DNA from: Streptomyces sp. NRRL F-2664
Lineage (GTDB): Bacteria; Actinomycetota; Actinomycetes; Streptomycetales; Streptomycetaceae
Reading direction: 5' to 3'
DNA length: 5,482 bases
Assembly: GCF_000719345.1 (NCBI RefSeq)
Contig: NZ_JOFX01000111.1
Location: 1-5,482, forward strand
A model generated the notes under the pieces. It was not told the DNA's origin and made no database searches. It saw only the letters and a list, made by a program, of their open reading frames with translations. Shown one piece after another: positions 5,120 through 5,482 of the stretch (position 1 is its first letter; every line of letters begins with the position of its first letter). The position numbers and the translations under genes are program-made.

Positions 5120-5482
5120 TACTCCAGCAGCGGATCGTGTCGTGAACTGGTGGTTGTCGTTGTCAGGTCATGGTGGGGATGGTTGAGGCCCAGGTGTGGG
5201 CTGCGGAGTTGGAGTCGGTGTTCGCACGGGTGGCGGGCCGGTTCGCCCGAGCGGATCTGCGGTGGAGGATGCGGGACTATCTGCGGGCCCTGCTGGCGCC
5301 GGTGGCCCGGAAAAACGGCTGGCAGCTGGCCGAATACGCAGGTCACCGGACTCCGGATGGGTTTCAGAGGTTGCTGGACTCGAGCGTCTGGGATGCAGAC
5401 GCGGTCCGTGACGACGTGCGGGACCATGTTGCCGAACGGCTCGGGCCGGGCGGCGTGCTGATCATCGACGACACCGGTTTCA
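5117..5482 (+). mobile_element. IS701-family insertion sequence, left end (partial)
   Basis: An IS701-type transposase gene begins about 50 bases inside this stretch and runs past the window end. The left boundary is placed near 5117-5120 because the lipoprotein frame ends there and the text changes to TACTCCAGCAGCGGATCG, a plausible terminal repeat in front of the transposase. CTAG (5116-5119) sits at the junction and could be a four-base target duplication, the length usual for this family. The right end is outside the window, so neither the terminal repeat nor the duplication can be confirmed. Confidence 0.75.
5170..5482 (+). CDS. IS701-family transposase, N-terminal part
   Basis: The frame is open to the window end (104 codons, incomplete at the 3' side). 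It matches the N-terminal region of IS701-family DDE transposases: VWAAELESVFARVAGRFARA (residues 9-28), YLRALLAPVARKNGWQLAEY (about 37-56), then TPDGFQRLL, WDADAVRDDVRDHV and, at the edge, GVLIIDDTGF, which carries the first catalytic Asp of the DDE triad. The family is usually about 400 residues long, so roughly a quarter is visible. ATG at 5170 and ATG at 5179 are both possible starts; AGG at 5165-5167 is close to the first and at a better distance for the second. An in-frame stop lies upstream at 5143. No frameshift is visible, so the element may be active. Confidence 0.88.
   Translation, partial: MVGMVEAQVWAAELESVFARVAGRFARADLRWRMRDYLRALLAPVARKNGWQLAEYAGHRTPDGFQRLLDSSVWDADAVRDDVRDHVAERLGPGGVLIIDDTGF

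Overview
The window is high-GC actinobacterial DNA, almost certainly Streptomyces. Codon third positions are strongly G/C, starts are mostly GTG with purine-rich ribosome sites, genes overlap by GTGA, and the protein families present (KstR-type TetR regulator, GT4 glycosyltransferase, IS701-type transposase) are common there.

Layout. Bases 2-60 fold on paper into a four-way 'cloverleaf' of DNA hairpins in which every base is used. A KstR-like TetR regulator is encoded on the minus strand (180-803). A 250-base divergent intergenic region follows, holding four imperfect 11-base tandem repeats on the regulator side and an exact match to the 14-base KstR operator consensus at 987-1000. To the right lies a plus-strand cluster of three genes: a GT4 glycosyltransferase (1054-2373), a SAM-dependent methyltransferase (2438-3172) and an alpha/alpha-barrel protein of the kind often auto-labelled 'prenyltransferase' (3169-4251, overlapping the methyltransferase stop by GTGA). 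The cluster ends in a spacer with four copies of a 16-base repeat and a strong hairpin at 4347-4387. That hairpin can also end transcription from the small two-helix membrane protein encoded on the minus strand (4408-4710). A small exported, probably lipoprotein, gene (4823-5119) is read away from it. Its reading frame stops exactly where the left end of an IS701-family element appears to begin. The transposase gene (from about 5170) runs off the window.

How the genes may work together. A glycosyltransferase, a methyltransferase and a glycosidase-like barrel under a lipid/acyl-CoA-type sensor suggest a small pathway that builds and methylates a sugar-containing molecule, possibly on a lipid or polyprenyl carrier. 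This is inference: the window contains no steroid-degradation genes and nothing identifies the substrate. The best-supported unusual points are the all-paired cloverleaf element, the consensus KstR operator in front of a glycan-modification operon, and the insertion that appears to have cut off the lipoprotein gene.
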